64,000 nt of DNA from Xanthomarina spongicola (GTDB lineage: Bacteria > Bacteroidota > Bacteroidia > Flavobacteriales > Flavobacteriaceae). Below the pieces are notes generated by a model that saw only the letters and a list, made by a program, of their open reading frames with translations, did no database searches and was not told the DNA's origin. The stretch lies in assembly GCF_003148645.1 (NCBI RefSeq), contig NZ_QGGP01000001.1, positions 620,001 to 684,000 of the forward strand, given 5' to 3'. The position numbers were made by a program, and so were the translations under genes. Of this stretch, positions 1 through 7,517 are shown piece by piece (the first letter of the stretch is position 1; each line of letters opens with the position of its first letter).

Positions 1-101
1 ATCTCTTGTTGAATTTAAAACAACAGATTAAATTATTTTAAATTAGTTTTAAAATGAAAAGCATAATTAATACCTTTATTAAAATTTAAACACCATCAAT
101 T

Positions 102-2474
102 ATGAAAAAAAGCCTAAAATTAGTTTTGGGTATTTTAGCTATTGGAATTTGTGCTACATCTTGTCAGGAAAAGACAGAAACTGCAGTTAAGCCTGAAATA
201 GCTGTAAATACTGATGATTACGATCGATCTGTATTGCCTATAGTAAAACCCAAGCGTCCTTTTTATACAGAATTGGATGTTAGAGATGTAAAAGCGCCAC
301 CTCGCTTTGAAGTAAAAGCACCAAAAGGGGCACCAAATGTTGTAATTGTTTTAATAGACGATATGGGCTTTGGAGTAACTAATACTTTTGGAGGACCAAT
401 TGAAATGCCAGTACTAGATAAGTTAGCAGATAATGGGTTACGTTATAATCGTTTTCACACAACCGCTTTATGTGCGCCTACTAGGTCTGCTTTAATGACT
501 GGTTACAATCACCACTCAGTAAATATGGGTTCTATTACGGAAACAGCAACATCATTTCCTGGAAATGATGCTATTAGACCACAATCTATAACACCAATGC
601 CAGAAGTACTACTTCAAAATGGTTATAATACAGCTATGTTTGGTAAATGTCATGGTGTTCCACCATGGGAATTATCTGTGTCTGGGCCTCAAACACAATG
701 GCCTGCTCATTCAGGATTCGAAAAGTTTTATGGATTTTTAGGAGGAGAAACCAATCAATGGGCTCCTTTAATCTATGATGGTGTAACCATGATGGAAACA
801 CCAAAAGATCCTGATTATCATTTTACGATTGATATGACGAATCAAGCTATTTCTTGGGTTCGTTTTCAACAAGCAATGACGCCAGAAAAACCTTTTATGA
901 TGTATTATGCTCCTGGAGCAACACATGCACCTCATCATACACCACAAGAATGGATCGATAAGAATAAAGGTAAGTTTGATGCTGGTTGGGATGTTATGAG
1001 GCAAGAAACTTTTGAAAGACAAAAAGCATTAGGAATTATACCTCAAGATGCAAAATTAGCTCCAAAGCCAAAGGATATAAAAGACTGGGATGATTTAACA
1101 GATAAGGAGAAAAAGTTATTTGCTCGTCAAATGGAAGTTTATGCTGGATTTGCTCAACAAACCGATTTTGAAATAGGTCGCTTAAAAGCAGCTATTGAAG
1201 ATTTAGGCGTTATGGATAACACCGTATTTATCTATATAGCAGGAGATAATGGTACGAGTGCAGAAGGTGGCATGAATGGAATGTTTAATGAAATGACTTA
1301 TTTCAATCAAGTACCTGAAACGGTTGACGATATGTTAGAACATTATGATGAATGGGGAAGTCCAAGTACCTATCCTCACATGGCAGCTGGTTGGGCAGTA
1401 GCATTAGATGCTCCTTTTACATGGACTAAGCAAATGGCCTCAGATTTTGGTGGTACACGAAATGGAATGGTTATTCATTATCCAAAAGGTATTACAAAAA
1501 CTGGAGAGATTCGTGAACAATTTAGTCATGTTAATGATATTGCACCAACAGTTTACGAAATAGTAGGCGTTCCTGCACCAAAAGTTGTAAATGGTATTAA
1601 ACAAAACCCAATAGAAGGAACCAGTTTGGTTTATACATTTAATGAGAAGGATGCTGAAGAACAGCATAAAGTGCAATATTTTGAAATGTTTGGAAACAGA
1701 GGTATCTATAGCGATGGATGGTTAGCTAGAGTTATACATAAAGCACCATGGCAAGCAAAACCAATAAGATCTTTGCAAGATGACATTTGGGAATTATATA
1801 ACGAGCAGGAAGATTTTACTTTAACAAATAATATTGCAGATAAGCATCCAGAAAAGCTTAAAGAGCTTCAAGATTTGTTTATGAAAGAAGCTGAAAAATA
1901 TCATGTGTTACCAATTGATGATAGAGTATTTATTAGAATGGATGCAGCTGCAGTTGGAAGACCAACGCTTATGGATGGTCGCAAACATCTAGTATTAGGA
2001 GAAGGTATGAGAGGCATGGCGCCTGATGTGTTTATAAATACACATAATGTATCGTTTTCTATTACTGCCGATGTAGAAGTTGATGATAATGGAAACGGCG
2101 TATTGGTTTGTCAAGGTGGTCGTTTTGGAGGTTTTTCACTATACATAAAGAATGGTATTCCAGCTTTTACATATAATTTTTTAGGGTTAGAATCTTATAA
2201 TGTTAAAGCAACTGAAAAACTTAAATCTGGAAAACACAAAATTGTAATGGACTTTAAATATGATGGTGGTGGTCGTGGTAAAGGAGGTACAGCTACTATT
2301 AGTGTTGATGGTAAAAAATCTGCTGAAAGCAGGGTAGACAAAACTCAAATGACCATATTCTCTGTAGATGATATGGCAGATGTTGGAATAGATGAAGGCA
2401 CGCAAGTAGCTGATTATGGAATTACAAATAGATTTAATGGAAAAATTGATAAAATAATTATTGATGTAAAATAA
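102..2474 (+). CDS. Type I sulfatase (arylsulfatase-like), lipoprotein
   Basis: Formylglycine-dependent sulfatase, 790 aa, expected to hydrolyse sulfate esters, probably on algal glycans, outside the cytoplasm. Residues 1-21 form a lipoprotein signal peptide with lipobox ATSC (Cys21). Metal ligands are seen at Asp86-Asp87 in LIDDMGFG. The modification site is CAPTR at 124-128, where Cys124 would be converted to formylglycine; C-x-P-T-R is an accepted variant of C-x-P-S-R. A later IAGDNGTS segment and GGTRNGMVIHYP fit the family. The last ~150 residues look like a beta-sandwich add-on. The maturase and any SusC/SusD pair are not in the window, so the substrate is unknown. A near-consensus TACCTTTA lies about 30 bases before the ATG. 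The gene converges on polA across a shared hairpin. Confidence 0.9.
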   Translation: MKKSLKLVLGILAIGICATSCQEKTETAVKPEIAVNTDDYDRSVLPIVKPKRPFYTELDVRDVKAPPRFEVKAPKGAPNVVIVLIDDMGFGVTNTFGGPIEMPVLDKLADNGLRYNRFHTTALCAPTRSALMTGYNHHSVNMGSITETATSFPGNDAIRPQSITPMPEVLLQNGYNTAMFGKCHGVPPWELSVSGPQTQWPAHSGFEKFYGFLGGETNQWAPLIYDGVTMMETPKDPDYHFTIDMTNQAISWVRFQQAMTPEKPFMMYYAPGATHAPHHTPQEWIDKNKGKFDAGWDVMRQETFERQKALGIIPQDAKLAPKPKDIKDWDDLTDKEKKLFARQMEVYAGFAQQTDFEIGRLKAAIEDLGVMDNTVFIYIAGDNGTSAEGGMNGMFNEMTYFNQVPETVDDMLEHYDEWGSPSTYPHMAAGWAVALDAPFTWTKQMASDFGGTRNGMVIHYPKGITKTGEIREQFSHVNDIAPTVYEIVGVPAPKVVNGIKQNPIEGTSLVYTFNEKDAEEQHKVQYFEMFGNRGIYSDGWLARVIHKAPWQAKPIRSLQDDIWELYNEQEDFTLTNNIADKHPEKLKELQDLFMKEAEKYHVLPIDDRVFIRMDAAAVGRPTLMDGRKHLVLGEGMRGMAPDVFINTHNVSFSITADVEVDDNGNGVLVCQGGRFGGFSLYIKNGIPAFTYNFLGLESYNVKATEKLKSGKHKIVMDFKYDGGGRGKGGTATISVDGKKSAESRVDKTQMTIFSVDDMADVGIDEGTQVADYGITNRFNGKIDKIIIDVK

Positions 2475-2490
2475 GATTCGATTTATTTCA

Positions 2491-2528
2491 AAACAAAAAA
2501 GTCCATTTTTAAATGGACTTTTTTGTTT
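2491..2528. terminator. Bidirectional intrinsic terminator, sulfatase / polA
   Basis: The arms 2499-2508 and 2511-2520 are exact inverted complements (AAGTCCATTT / AAATGGACTT). They are flanked by A-runs on the left and T-runs on the right, so the hairpin can end both convergent transcripts. Confidence 0.85.
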
Positions 2529-2543
2529 TTTTTACAAGAATAA

Positions 2544-5402
2544 TTAGTGAGCCTCCAACCAATTATCACCAACATCTAAATCGACATCTAAAGGTACTTT
2601 TAATTTAAAAGCCTTTTCCATTTCAGTTTTAACCAATGTTTTTATGGTTTCTAGTTCTGGTTTATAGACATCAAAAACCAATTCGTCATGAACTTGTAAA
2701 AGCATTTTAGTTTTGTAATTGTTTGTAACCAGCTTGTTGTGAATATTAATCATGGCAATTTTAATAATGTCTGCTGCGCTTCCTTGAATAGGTGCATTTA
2801 TGGCATTACGTTCGGCAGCTCCTCGAACAACAGCATTTCTAGAGTTGATGTCTTTTAAATAGCGACGTCTTCCTAAAACGGTTTGAACATAGCCATGATC
2901 TCTGGCGAAATCTATTTGTTTACTAATGTAGTTTCTCAACTTTGGATATGTTGTATAATAAGTATCAATAAGTTCTTTAGCTTCGGTTCTGGATAAATCT
3001 GTTTGATTACTCAAACCAAAAGCTGAAACACCATAGATAATACCAAAATTTACTGTTTTAGCATTACTTCGTTGCTCACGTGTTACTTCATTTAAAGGGA
3101 CATTAAATACTTTCGAAGCCGTTGAAGCATGAATATCTTCGCCATTGTTAAAGGCTTGAATCATGTTTTCTTCTTCACTTAAAGCAGCAATAATGCGTAA
3201 TTCTATTTGTGAATAATCGGCTGCTAATAAGGTGTAGTCTTCGTTTCTAGGAATAAAGGCTTTTCTAACTTGGCGACCACGTTCTGTTCTAATTGGAATG
3301 TTTTGTAAATTCGGATTATTACTACTCAAACGACCTGTTGCTGCAACGGTTTGCATATAATCTGTATGAACACGACCTGTAGAAGGTTCTACTTGTAGTG
3401 GAAGTGCATCCACATAGGTGCTTTTTAATTTGGCAAGTCCACGATAATCTAAAATATTCCGAATAATCTCATGGTCTTTTGCTAAATAAGATAAAATGTC
3501 TTCCCCTGTTGCATATTGTCCGGTTTTGGTTTTTTTCGGTTTGTCAATCAGTTTTAATTTCTCAAAAAGGATGATGCCCATTTGCTTTGGTGAGGCAATG
3601 TTGAATTCCTCGCCAGCTGCTTCATAAATTTTCTTTTCAAGATTAGCAATATCATTATTGAGTTCTACTGAAAGTGAATTTAAAAATTCCGTATCCAGAT
3701 TAATTCCTTCTAGTTCCATATCGGCAAGTACACGAAGCAAAGGAATTTCTATCTCATCAAACAATTTTTGGGTGTTGGCTTCACTTAGTTCTTTTGTAAA
3801 ATGTTCTTTTAATTGAAGTGTGATGTCAGTGTCTTCAACAGCATATTCGGTTTGTTTCTCTAAAGGAACATCTCGCATCGATAATTGGTTCTTTCCTTTT
3901 TTACCAATTAATTCCGTTATGGAAATAGGTGTGTAATTCAAATACGTTTCTGCTAACACATCCATATTATGTCGCATGTCTGGATTAATCAAATAATGCG
4001 CTAACATAGTGTCGAATAATTTGCCTTTTACTTTGATGTTATATTTTCTAAGGACTTTAATATCATATTTTAAATTCTGACCAATTTTTTCAATATGTTC
4101 AGCTTCAAAAAACGATCTTAATTGTTCAATCAACTCTTGAGCTGCGTCTTTGTTTTCTGGAAAGGGCAAATAGAATCCTTTTCCAACTTCCCATGAAAAA
4201 GCAATACCAACTAATTCTGCAGTCAATGGGTTTAATCCTGTCGTTTCAGTATCAAAACAAACACTTGTTTGATTCATTAAATTTTTAATGAATAGTTTGG
4301 TAGCCATTCCAGAAGCCACACTTTGATAAAAATGTGACGATGTTTCGGCTGTTTTTCTTGTATATTCTGAAACTGTTTCAAGTTTTGAAACAGATGAAGG
4401 TTCGCCACCAAACAACGAAAACTGTCCTGAACCAGCAGAGATTTGTTCTTTAGCAGTAGTTTTAGGAGTATTGTCAGCTTTTGAAGCATCAGATAATTCA
4501 TTAGAAGCAGCAGTATCTTCAGAAGTAAACGTCTTTAAGAAATTATCAATCAAACGTCTAAATTCTAATTCTTGAAACAAATGGGTTACTGCTTCAATAT
4601 CTGGCTCAGACATTTCAAAGTCTTTTTCATCAAATTCCACAGGAACATCTAGCATAATAGTTGCTAATTGTTTAGAAAGCATTCCTAATTCTTTTGAAGC
4701 TTCTACTTTCTCTCTCATTTTTCCTTTAAGCTCATGAGTATTGGCTAAAAGATTTTCCATACTTCCATAAGCTGCTAAAAATTTCTTCGCTGTTTTTTCA
4801 CCAACGCCAGGTAGTCCTGGAATATTATCGGAAGAATCTCCCATCATCCCAAGAAAATCGATTACTTGCTCTGGACGTTCAACTTCAAATTTCTTTTGTA
4901 CTTCAGGAATTCCCCATGTTTCATAACCACCTCCAAAAACGGGTCTATACATAAATATATTATCGCTTACTAATTGTGCAAAATCTTTGTCTGGTGTTAC
5001 CATAAAGGTCTTGTAGCCTTCAATCTCTGCTTTCTTAGCAAGTGTTCCAATAACATCGTCTGCTTCATATCCTTCTTTTACCATAATTGGAATATGCATG
5101 GCTTTTAGAATTTCACAAATATATGGAACAGCAATTTTTATGGCTTCTGGTGTTGCATCTCTATTGGCTTTATATTCAGAAAACATTTCAACTCTGTCTA
5201 CACTGCCTCCCTTGTCAAAACAAACAGCCAAATGGTCTGGTCTTTCTCTTTTTATAACATCTAAAAGTGAATTCATAAAACCCATAATAGCAGAAGTATC
5301 AAGTCCTTTAGAATTGATTCTTGGGTTTTTTATAAAAGCGTAATAGCCACGAAAAATTAAAGCATAAGCATCGACTAAGAAAAGGCGTTTTTGTTCAGAC
5401 AT
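2544..5402 (-). CDS. polA: DNA polymerase I
   Basis: Repair and Okazaki-fragment-processing polymerase, 952 aa, usual length for Bacteroidota. Domains in order: N-terminal 5'-3' exonuclease (about 1-290, FLVDAYALIFRGYYAF at the start, GMMGDSSDNIPGLPGVG helix-hairpin-helix region); a variable Ser/Thr-rich linker at about 300-360; a 3'-5' proofreading domain with the DxE motif in CFDTETTGLN; and a C-terminal family A polymerase with DYSQIELR (motif A), the O-helix region RSNAKTVNFGIIYG and LQVHDELVF (motif C). The proofreading acidic residues are present, so this looks like a proofreading Pol I rather than the Taq type. The start ATG sits 23 bases downstream of a minus-strand TAGCTTTG element. 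Single gene. Confidence 0.97.
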   Translation of the reverse strand: MSEQKRLFLVDAYALIFRGYYAFIKNPRINSKGLDTSAIMGFMNSLLDVIKRERPDHLAVCFDKGGSVDRVEMFSEYKANRDATPEAIKIAVPYICEILKAMHIPIMVKEGYEADDVIGTLAKKAEIEGYKTFMVTPDKDFAQLVSDNIFMYRPVFGGGYETWGIPEVQKKFEVERPEQVIDFLGMMGDSSDNIPGLPGVGEKTAKKFLAAYGSMENLLANTHELKGKMREKVEASKELGMLSKQLATIMLDVPVEFDEKDFEMSEPDIEAVTHLFQELEFRRLIDNFLKTFTSEDTAASNELSDASKADNTPKTTAKEQISAGSGQFSLFGGEPSSVSKLETVSEYTRKTAETSSHFYQSVASGMATKLFIKNLMNQTSVCFDTETTGLNPLTAELVGIAFSWEVGKGFYLPFPENKDAAQELIEQLRSFFEAEHIEKIGQNLKYDIKVLRKYNIKVKGKLFDTMLAHYLINPDMRHNMDVLAETYLNYTPISITELIGKKGKNQLSMRDVPLEKQTEYAVEDTDITLQLKEHFTKELSEANTQKLFDEIEIPLLRVLADMELEGINLDTEFLNSLSVELNNDIANLEKKIYEAAGEEFNIASPKQMGIILFEKLKLIDKPKKTKTGQYATGEDILSYLAKDHEIIRNILDYRGLAKLKSTYVDALPLQVEPSTGRVHTDYMQTVAATGRLSSNNPNLQNIPIRTERGRQVRKAFIPRNEDYTLLAADYSQIELRIIAALSEEENMIQAFNNGEDIHASTASKVFNVPLNEVTREQRSNAKTVNFGIIYGVSAFGLSNQTDLSRTEAKELIDTYYTTYPKLRNYISKQIDFARDHGYVQTVLGRRRYLKDINSRNAVVRGAAERNAINAPIQGSAADIIKIAMINIHNKLVTNNYKTKMLLQVHDELVFDVYKPELETIKTLVKTEMEKAFKLKVPLDVDLDVGDNWLEAH

Positions 5403-5424
5403 TGGATTGTTTTTGTAAGAACAT

Positions 5425-5432
5425 CAAAGCTA
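5425..5432 (-). promoter_or_regulatory. Promoter -7 element for polA
   Basis: The plus strand reads CAAAGCTA, which is TAGCTTTG on the minus strand and matches the Bacteroidota -7 consensus TAnnTTTG. It lies 23 bases before the polA ATG. No convincing -33 TTG is seen at the standard spacing. Confidence 0.5.
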
Positions 5433-5445
5433 CAAAAAAGTTATC

Positions 5446-5479
5446 AGACCTTTCAGGTTTTTAAAACTTGACAGGACTT
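5446..5479. repeat. Imperfect intergenic inverted repeat, REP/MITE-like
   Basis: The left arm GACCTTTCAGGTTTT and the right arm (AAAACTTGACAGGAC) are complementary at 12 of 15 positions. It lies between the divergent polA and isoaspartyl-peptidase promoters. It resembles in composition the hairpin at 44943-44969 (AGG/CCT-rich ends around an AT centre). It is probably a decayed dispersed element or a small RNA hairpin. Confidence 0.45.
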
Positions 5480-5499
5480 TATTTTTCAAAAGCAAAGTG

Positions 5500-5507
5500 T
5501 ATATTTG
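5500..5507 (+). promoter_or_regulatory. Promoter -7 element for the isoaspartyl peptidase gene
   Basis: TATATTTG is an exact TAnnTTTG match. The TTG at 5505 is part of this element, so it cannot be the translation start; the ATG at 5526 lies about 18 bases downstream. Confidence 0.6.
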
Positions 5508-5525
5508 AAACTCAAAAAAATAACA

Positions 5526-6455
5526 ATGAAAACATTCTCAATTGCCATTCATGGTGGAGCTGGAACTTTAGTACAGGGCATGATGACACCAGAATTAGAA
5601 TCTAAATATAAACAAGCTTTAAAACAAGCCAGGGATTCAGGTTATGACATTTTAGAAAATGGAGGAACAGCAATTGAAGCTGTTGAGCAAGCCGTAAAAC
5701 TACTTGAAAATTCGCCTTTGTTTAATGCAGGAAAAGGAAGTGTGTTTACAGCAACCGAATCTCATGAAATGGATGCTAGTATAATGGATGGGAAGACTTT
5801 AAATGCTGGAGCAGTGTCTTTAATTACAGGAATAAAAAACCCGATAAGTTTAGCCAGAGATGTTATGGAAAAAAGCGAGCATGTGTTTTTAGCAGGAGAA
5901 GGCGCTATGCAATTTGCAAAAGAATTAAACTATAAACTAGAAGAAGCATCTTATTTTTATGATGAATTTAGACACAACCAATGGTTAGAAATAAAAGATA
6001 CAGATAGTTTTCAGCTGGATCATGCCAAAAAGAAAGATTCTAAATTTGGAACTGTTGGTGCTGTGGCTTGTGACCAACAAGGGAACATTGCAGCAGCAAC
6101 TTCAACTGGAGGCATGACTAATAAAAAATGGGGAAGAGTAGGCGATTCACCAATGGTTGGAGCTGGAAATTATGCCAATAATAAAACCTGTGCTATTTCT
6201 TGTACTGGAAGTGGCGAATTTTTTATTCGTGGAGTCGTGGCTTATGATGTGGCCTGCTTAATGGAACATAAAGAATTGTCGTTAGAAGAAGCATCAAATG
6301 AAGTCATTAACAAGCGTATTCTCGAATTAGGTGGAGATGGTGGTTTAATAGCAATTGATTCACAAGGCAATATTGCTATGCCTTTTAATACAGAAGGCAT
6401 GTATCGAGCTAGTAAATCATCTAAAGGAATCGAAGAGATTTCTATTTATAAATAA
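5526..6455 (+). CDS. Isoaspartyl peptidase / plant-type L-asparaginase (Ntn hydrolase)
   Basis: Cleaves beta-aspartyl dipeptides, and often asparagine, in the cytoplasm. From the ATG chosen here it is 309 aa with no signal peptide, usual for the family. The N-terminal IAIHGGAGT is the hallmark of this class. Autoproteolysis is expected before Thr176 in FGTVGAV, freeing the nucleophile; GRVGDSP and CTGSGEFF line the pocket. An in-frame TTG at 5505 would add seven residues but lies inside the TATATTTG promoter element. The gene converges on cyanophycinase and sits next to cyanophycin synthetase, so the natural substrate is probably beta-Asp-Arg released from cyanophycin. Substrate choice is inferred from context. 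Confidence 0.9.
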   Translation: MKTFSIAIHGGAGTLVQGMMTPELESKYKQALKQARDSGYDILENGGTAIEAVEQAVKLLENSPLFNAGKGSVFTATESHEMDASIMDGKTLNAGAVSLITGIKNPISLARDVMEKSEHVFLAGEGAMQFAKELNYKLEEASYFYDEFRHNQWLEIKDTDSFQLDHAKKKDSKFGTVGAVACDQQGNIAAATSTGGMTNKKWGRVGDSPMVGAGNYANNKTCAISCTGSGEFFIRGVVAYDVACLMEHKELSLEEASNEVINKRILELGGDGGLIAIDSQGNIAMPFNTEGMYRASKSSKGIEEISIYK

Positions 6456-6466
6456 GGTGTCATTGT

Positions 6467-6490
6467 AACTAATTTAAAGCAATTAGTTTT
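6467..6490. terminator. Weak AT-rich hairpin between convergent genes
   Basis: AACTAATT at 6467-6474 pairs perfectly with AATTAGTT at 6481-6488 and is followed by TT. It has little GC, so it is a weak candidate terminator for the peptidase transcript. No better one is visible in this 92-base gap. Confidence 0.3.
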
Positions 6491-6547
6491 AGTACTTAAT
6501 TTAAGTTATAACCACACCACTTTGTTCCTTGTAATTGTTAAGGTTAA

Positions 6548-7411
6548 TTAAATAAATGGAGCCTCAATTGGTAAAACACTAACACGTCTGTTCTTTATAT
6601 CATAGAGATCACCATTTGTTAAAATATTGACAATCAAATTTACCATAGTCATTGGTGTTCCTTCTTCTAGAACTTTTTCATTATTATGGGTAAGTGCGCT
6701 TCCATCAAAAACAATCACCATTCCAGAACCAATAACAGTACAATCGTTACCATTTTTAATAATCATTCCTGTGTCTTCGGCAAGACCAAAACCAACAAGG
6801 TTTGGGAATTTAGAAACAGCTTGAGACACGCGTCCAAAACGACCTCTTTGAATGAAGTGGGTGTCTATAATTAATTCAGGAATAAGCCCTAAACCTTTAT
6901 ACATAGTTACAGCGCCTTTTACAAATGCATCTTTTGGGCTTCCACCTGCAATCATTTCGTCTGTCATAGCCATGGCTCCTGCACTTGTACCAGCAATTAC
7001 AAAACCTTCTTCGTTTTTAAATCTATCTAATAAGATGTTATGAATAGTAGTGCCACCAATTTTATTTTTAATTTTAGATTGGTCACCTCCAGAAAACATG
7101 ATGCAATCTGAATCATTTATCAACTGAATAGATTCCTCTTTTTCAGAATCTTCTTTGCTTTTAATATTTAAAACAGTTACATTTTTGCATCCTAAGGTAG
7201 TGAAAGCTGTCATGTAGTTTTCTCCAACTTCAACTGGAATACTTGATGCTGTTGGGATTACAACAATATTTGCATTTACTCCTCCTGCTTCTTTTACTAC
7301 ATGATAAAGAATGCCTTCATCAATAAATTCTAAGGTGTGCTTTTCATCACTCCCCATTCCTTTATCTTCATTTCCACCAATCGGAATTAATGTACCTTTA
7401 AATTTTTGCAT
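6548..7411 (-). CDS. cphB: Cyanophycinase
   Basis: Serine exopeptidase of family S51 that degrades cyanophycin (multi-L-arginyl-poly-L-aspartate) to beta-Asp-Arg dipeptides. It has 287 aa and no signal peptide, the intracellular type. Visible motifs: IPIGGNED near the N-terminus, FSGGDQSKI at about 106-114, nucleophile elbow GTSAGAMAM with Ser143, DTHFIQRGRFGR, and GLAEDTG carrying the acidic residue. These distinguish it from plain peptidase E. It is divergent from cphA, with 106 bases between starts that hold a minus-strand TATTTTTG element. Its C-terminus ends near the isoaspartyl peptidase that should process its product. Confidence 0.93.
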   Translation of the reverse strand: MQKFKGTLIPIGGNEDKGMGSDEKHTLEFIDEGILYHVVKEAGGVNANIVVIPTASSIPVEVGENYMTAFTTLGCKNVTVLNIKSKEDSEKEESIQLINDSDCIMFSGGDQSKIKNKIGGTTIHNILLDRFKNEEGFVIAGTSAGAMAMTDEMIAGGSPKDAFVKGAVTMYKGLGLIPELIIDTHFIQRGRFGRVSQAVSKFPNLVGFGLAEDTGMIIKNGNDCTVIGSGMVIVFDGSALTHNNEKVLEEGTPMTMVNLIVNILTNGDLYDIKNRRVSVLPIEAPFI

Positions 7412-7439
7412 GTAATCTTCTCTTAAAAATTTTATTGTG

Positions 7440-7447
7440 CAAAAATA
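7440..7447 (-). promoter_or_regulatory. Promoter -7 element for cphB
   Basis: The plus strand reads CAAAAATA, i.e. TATTTTTG on the minus strand, an exact TAnnTTTG match 29 bases before the cphB start. Confidence 0.45.
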
Positions 7448-7517
7448 AACTAATTTTTTACAGATTTTATATATATTTATAATCTTTCACAATAACTAAA
7501 TAAAAAATCCAACCCAC

